Source: Acidobacteriota bacterium (lineage in GTDB: Bacteria; Acidobacteriota; Thermoanaerobaculia; Multivoradales; JAHEKO01). From it: 18,513 nt of DNA. The stretch spans positions 1-18,513 of the forward strand of contig JAHEKO010000018.1 in the NCBI GenBank assembly GCA_024638355.1. Reading direction: 5' to 3'. The translations under genes were made by a program, and so were the position numbers. A model generated the notes under the pieces. The model was not told where the DNA came from, did not search any database, and saw only the letters and a list, made by a program, of their open reading frames with translations. Position 1 is the first letter of the stretch. Each line of letters opens with the position of its first letter. Positions 16,307 to 18,513 of this stretch are shown here, one piece after another.

Positions 16307-17688
16307 GCCGGGTCGCGATCATCGATTCCGGCGTCGCCAACCTGGCTTCGGTGCTGAGTGCTTTCCAGGCGCTCGACGCCCCGGCCGACATCGCGGTTCG
16401 TGCCGAAGAGCTCGACGGCGCCACTCACGTCGTGCTGCCGGGAGTCGGCGCCTTCGGGCCGGCGGCGGCGGCGCTGCGCGAGCGGGGCTTCGACGCGGCC
16501 ATTCACCGGGCTGCCGCCACGGGCACGCCGATTCTCGGCATCTGCCTGGGCATGCAGCTCCTCGGCGAGGCCAGCGAAGAGGCGCCCGGCGAGCGCGGCA
16601 TCGGCCTCTACCCCGGCCGCTTCGAGCGCCTTCCGGAGACCGTCACCGTGCCGCACCTGGGCTGGAACGGAGTTCGGGCCGAGGCCGGCGACACGGTGCT
16701 GGCATCGGGCACCGCCGCGTTCGCCAACTCCTACTGCCTGCCGGAGCCGCCGCCGGGCTGGACCGCGGCCACGACCCGGCACGGCCGGCCCTTCGTCGCC
16801 GCCCTGCGCCGCGGCCGGAGCCTCCTGTGCCAGTTCCACCCGGAGCTGTCGGGCGGCTATGGCCTGGGGCTCCTCCGCCGCTGGTTGAACGACGGCGCTT
16901 CGCCGGTCACCGAGCCGCATGGTCCCCCCTGCGACGCTCTCGCGCTGCGCGTGGTGCCCTGCCTCGACGTCCGCCACGGCGAGGTGGTCAAAGGGGTGCG
17001 CTTCCAGGACCTGCGCGGGGCCGGCGTGCCCGCCGAGCGCGCCGCGCTCTACGAGAGCGAGGGCGCCGACGAGCTGGTGGTGCTCGACGTCGCCGCCTCG
17101 CCCGAGGGCGTCGACACCCGGATCGAGACGGTCCGCTCGGTGCGCGCCCGGCTGCACATTCCACTGACGGTGGGCGGCGGCGTGCGGTCGGTGGACGACG
17201 CTCGCCGGCTCCTCGCCGCGGGCGCCGACAAGGTGAGCGTCAACAGCGCCGCGGTGGCCGATCCCGGGCTGCTCGGGCGGCTGGCCGAGGCGTTCGGCTC
17301 GCAGTGCGTGGTGCTGGCCATCGACGCCCGCCGGCGGGGAGAGTCGTGGCACACCCTGACGGTGGGCGGTCGCGTGGCGGAGGGCGGCGACGCGGTCGCG
17401 TGGGCGCGCAACGGTGTCGAGCTCGGCGCCGGGGAGATTCTCCTCACCAGCTGGGACCGCGACGGCACGCGCGAAGGCTACGATCTCGAGCTCCTGCGGC
17501 GGGTCGCCGCCGCCGTGCCGGTGCCGGTGATCGCATCGGGCGGCGTCGGTCGGCGGCGCGACCTGTTCGAGGCGTGGCAGGCCGGAGCCGCTGCGGTCCT
17601 CGCCGCCTCCATCTTTCACGACGGCGACGAGACGCCCGCCGACCTCAAGGCGTACCTCGATCGGAAAGGAGTGCCGGTACGACAATGA
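16303..17688 (+). CDS. hisHF: Imidazole glycerol phosphate synthase, HisH-HisF fusion
   Basis: 461 residues in one open frame starting at GTG 16303. Residues 1-199 are the glutaminase His[42 protein letters not shown] (nucleophile Cys81) and QFHPEL (His179, Glu181). A linker of about 15 residues (200-214, [15 protein letters not shown]) follows. Residues 215-461 are the cyclase His[21 protein letters not shown] (Asp222), VLAIDAR (Asp341), [17 protein letters not shown] and [10 protein letters not shown]. The two catalytic aspartates are 119 residues apart, as between Asp11 and Asp130 of HisF. Ammonia made by HisH passes to HisF, which forms imidazole glycerol phosphate and AICAR. Most bacteria use separate subunits; fungi and plants have a comparable fusion. 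There is no stop, and no internal start in the HisF frame at the linker. Confidence 0.93.
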   Translation: MSRVAIIDSGVANLASVLSAFQALDAPADIAVRAEELDGATHVVLPGVGAFGPAAAALRERGFDAAIHRAAATGTPILGICLGMQLLGEASEEAPGERGIGLYPGRFERLPETVTVPHLGWNGVRAEAGDTVLASGTAAFANSYCLPEPPPGWTAATTRHGRPFVAALRRGRSLLCQFHPELSGGYGLGLLRRWLNDGASPVTEPHGPPCDALALRVVPCLDVRHGEVVKGVRFQDLRGAGVPAERAALYESEGADELVVLDVAASPEGVDTRIETVRSVRARLHIPLTVGGGVRSVDDARRLLAAGADKVSVNSAAVADPGLLGRLAEAFGSQCVVLAIDARRRGESWHTLTVGGRVAEGGDAVAWARNGVELGAGEILLTSWDRDGTREGYDLELLRRVAAAVPVPVIASGGVGRRRDLFEAWQAGAAAVLAASIFHDGDETPADLKAYLDRKGVPVRQ

Positions 17689-18513
17689 TCATTCCGAGCA
17701 TCGACATCATGAGCGGACGGGCGGTGCAGCTGCGCCGCGGCCGCGAGACGATCCTCGAGGCGGGCGATCCGCTCGCCAAGTTGGAGGAGCTGGCGGTGGT
17801 CGGCGAGGTGGCGGTGGTGGACCTCGATGCCGCCCTCGGTCGCGGCGAGAACACCGCCTTGATCCGCGAGATGGTCCGGCGCGCGCCGTGCCGTGTCGGC
17901 GGCGGCATCCGCGACCTCGACGCCGCGCGAAGCTGGTTGGACGCGGGCGCCGAGCGCATCGTGCTCGGCACCGCGGCGACTCCACGGATCTGCTCCGCCC
18001 TTCCCGCCGAGCGGGTGATCGCCGCGGTCGACAGCGAGCGCGGGGCGGTGGTCGTCGAGGGCTGGCGCACGCGCACCGGCGACGATCCAATCGACAAGAT
18101 CGGCCAGCTGCGTGAGCACGTCGGCGGCTTCCTGCTCACCCAGGTGGAGCACGAAGGCTGCATGGGCGGGTTCGACTTCGAGCTGGTCGAGCGCGCGGTC
18201 GCCGCGGCCGGGGGCCGACGGGTGACCGCCGCCGGCGGCATCACGACCGCCGGCGAGATCGCCCGCCTCGCCCGCCTCGGCGTCGAGTCCCAGATCGGCA
18301 TGGCGCTCTACTCCGGCCGGCTGAGCCTCGGCGCCGGGTTCGCGGCGCTGCTCGACAAGGCGGTCGCCGACCGGCTGTGGCCGACGGTCGTTTGCGACGA
18401 GCTGGGCGCCACCCTGGGGCTGGTCTGGAGCACCCGCGAGTCGGTCGCCCTGGCGGTCGACGAGCGCCGCGGCATCTACTGGTCCCGCTCGCGCGACAGC
18501 CTGTGGCGCAAGG
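17685..18513 (+). CDS. hisA: HisA-HisI fusion: ProFAR isomerase joined to phosphoribosyl-AMP cyclohydrolase (3' end outside the window)
   Basis: The frame starts at ATG 17685, overlapping the previous stop (ATGA), and runs off the window after 276 codons. Residues 1 to about 228 are HisA, a TIM barrel that isomerises Pro[22 protein letters not shown] (Asp7), [41 protein letters not shown] (Asp116), [12 protein letters not shown] and QIGMALYSG. Without a stop or frame change it continues from about 230 into His[21 protein letters not shown] and [16 protein letters not shown] (Tyr265 onward). The last is the HisI signature. The metal-binding cysteines of HisI, and any HisE domain, would lie beyond 18513. 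The protein would carry out steps 3 and 4 in one chain. Domain assignment is firm; the completeness of HisI is unknown. Confidence 0.92.
   Translation, partial: MIIPSIDIMSGRAVQLRRGRETILEAGDPLAKLEELAVVGEVAVVDLDAALGRGENTALIREMVRRAPCRVGGGIRDLDAARSWLDAGAERIVLGTAATPRICSALPAERVIAAVDSERGAVVVEGWRTRTGDDPIDKIGQLREHVGGFLLTQVEHEGCMGGFDFELVERAVAAAGGRRVTAAGGITTAGEIARLARLGVESQIGMALYSGRLSLGAGFAALLDKAVADRLWPTVVCDELGATLGLVWSTRESVALAVDERRGIYWSRSRDSLWRK

Noticed and set aside
15991..17685. 564-codon minus-strand frame opposite hisB and hisHF
   Set aside because: Shadow of two fully recognisable enzymes; no motif of its own.
1..18513. CRISPR array, tRNA, rRNA, insertion sequence or prophage genes
   Set aside because: No regularly spaced direct repeats, no tRNA- or rRNA-like sequence, and no transposase, integrase or phage structural motifs were seen on either strand.

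Overview
The window is GC-rich bacterial DNA. I infer a soil- or sediment-type bacterium, most likely Acidobacteriota or a neighbouring phylum. The reasons are the large secreted BNR/sortilin-type beta-propeller protein, the long-form HisG and the compact fused his operon. The phylum is inference; there is no rRNA or marker gene here to settle it.

Layout. Positions 1-114 are the end of an unidentified gene. Positions 311-5980 encode a 1889-residue multi-pass membrane protein. It has a large extracytoplasmic N-terminal region, a dCache-like sensor, and a cytoplasmic tail with two tandem copies of a degenerate P-loop (STAND-like) module, a winged-helix-like segment and a final membrane hairpin. 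Positions 6285-7746 hold the wreck of a Kef-type cation:proton antiporter gene. Its 5' part carries a one-base frameshift, its middle 460 bp lie in inverted orientation, the following stretch is missing, and its TrkA end is again on the plus strand. Positions 7772-8990 (minus) carry a tandem universal stress protein and, just upstream of it, a small Cys/His protein. Positions 9221-10198 encode an NhaR-type LysR regulator. Together 6285-10198 look like a former ion/pH-stress cluster, with a lower GC content than the his region in the lines I counted. Positions 10338-13409 (minus) encode a secreted beta-propeller protein with about ten Asp-box repeats.

The right end is a histidine biosynthesis operon (hisG, hisC, hisB, a hisH-hisF fusion, and a hisA-hisI fusion cut by the window edge). 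From hisG on, each stop overlaps the next start (ATGA or GTGA), which implies tight translational coupling. Upstream lies what reads as a complete transcription attenuator: a sigma70-like promoter (TTGACA-17-GATAAT), a 20-residue leader peptide with the His-rich core HHHHLHH, a hairpin overlapping the last His codons, an alternative antiterminator and an 11-bp terminator before hisG. The leader ATG lies only 9 nt after the -10 box, so the leader peptide is probably made from a leaderless or nearly leaderless transcript. The genes present cover pathway steps 1 (HisG), 3 and 4 (HisI, HisA), 5 (HisHF), 6 (HisB) and the aminotransferase step (HisC). HisD, the histidinol-phosphate phosphatase and HisE are not in the window.

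The most notable items are the his attenuator, the two enzyme fusions, the scrambled Kef gene and the giant receptor with duplicated pseudo-P-loop modules.
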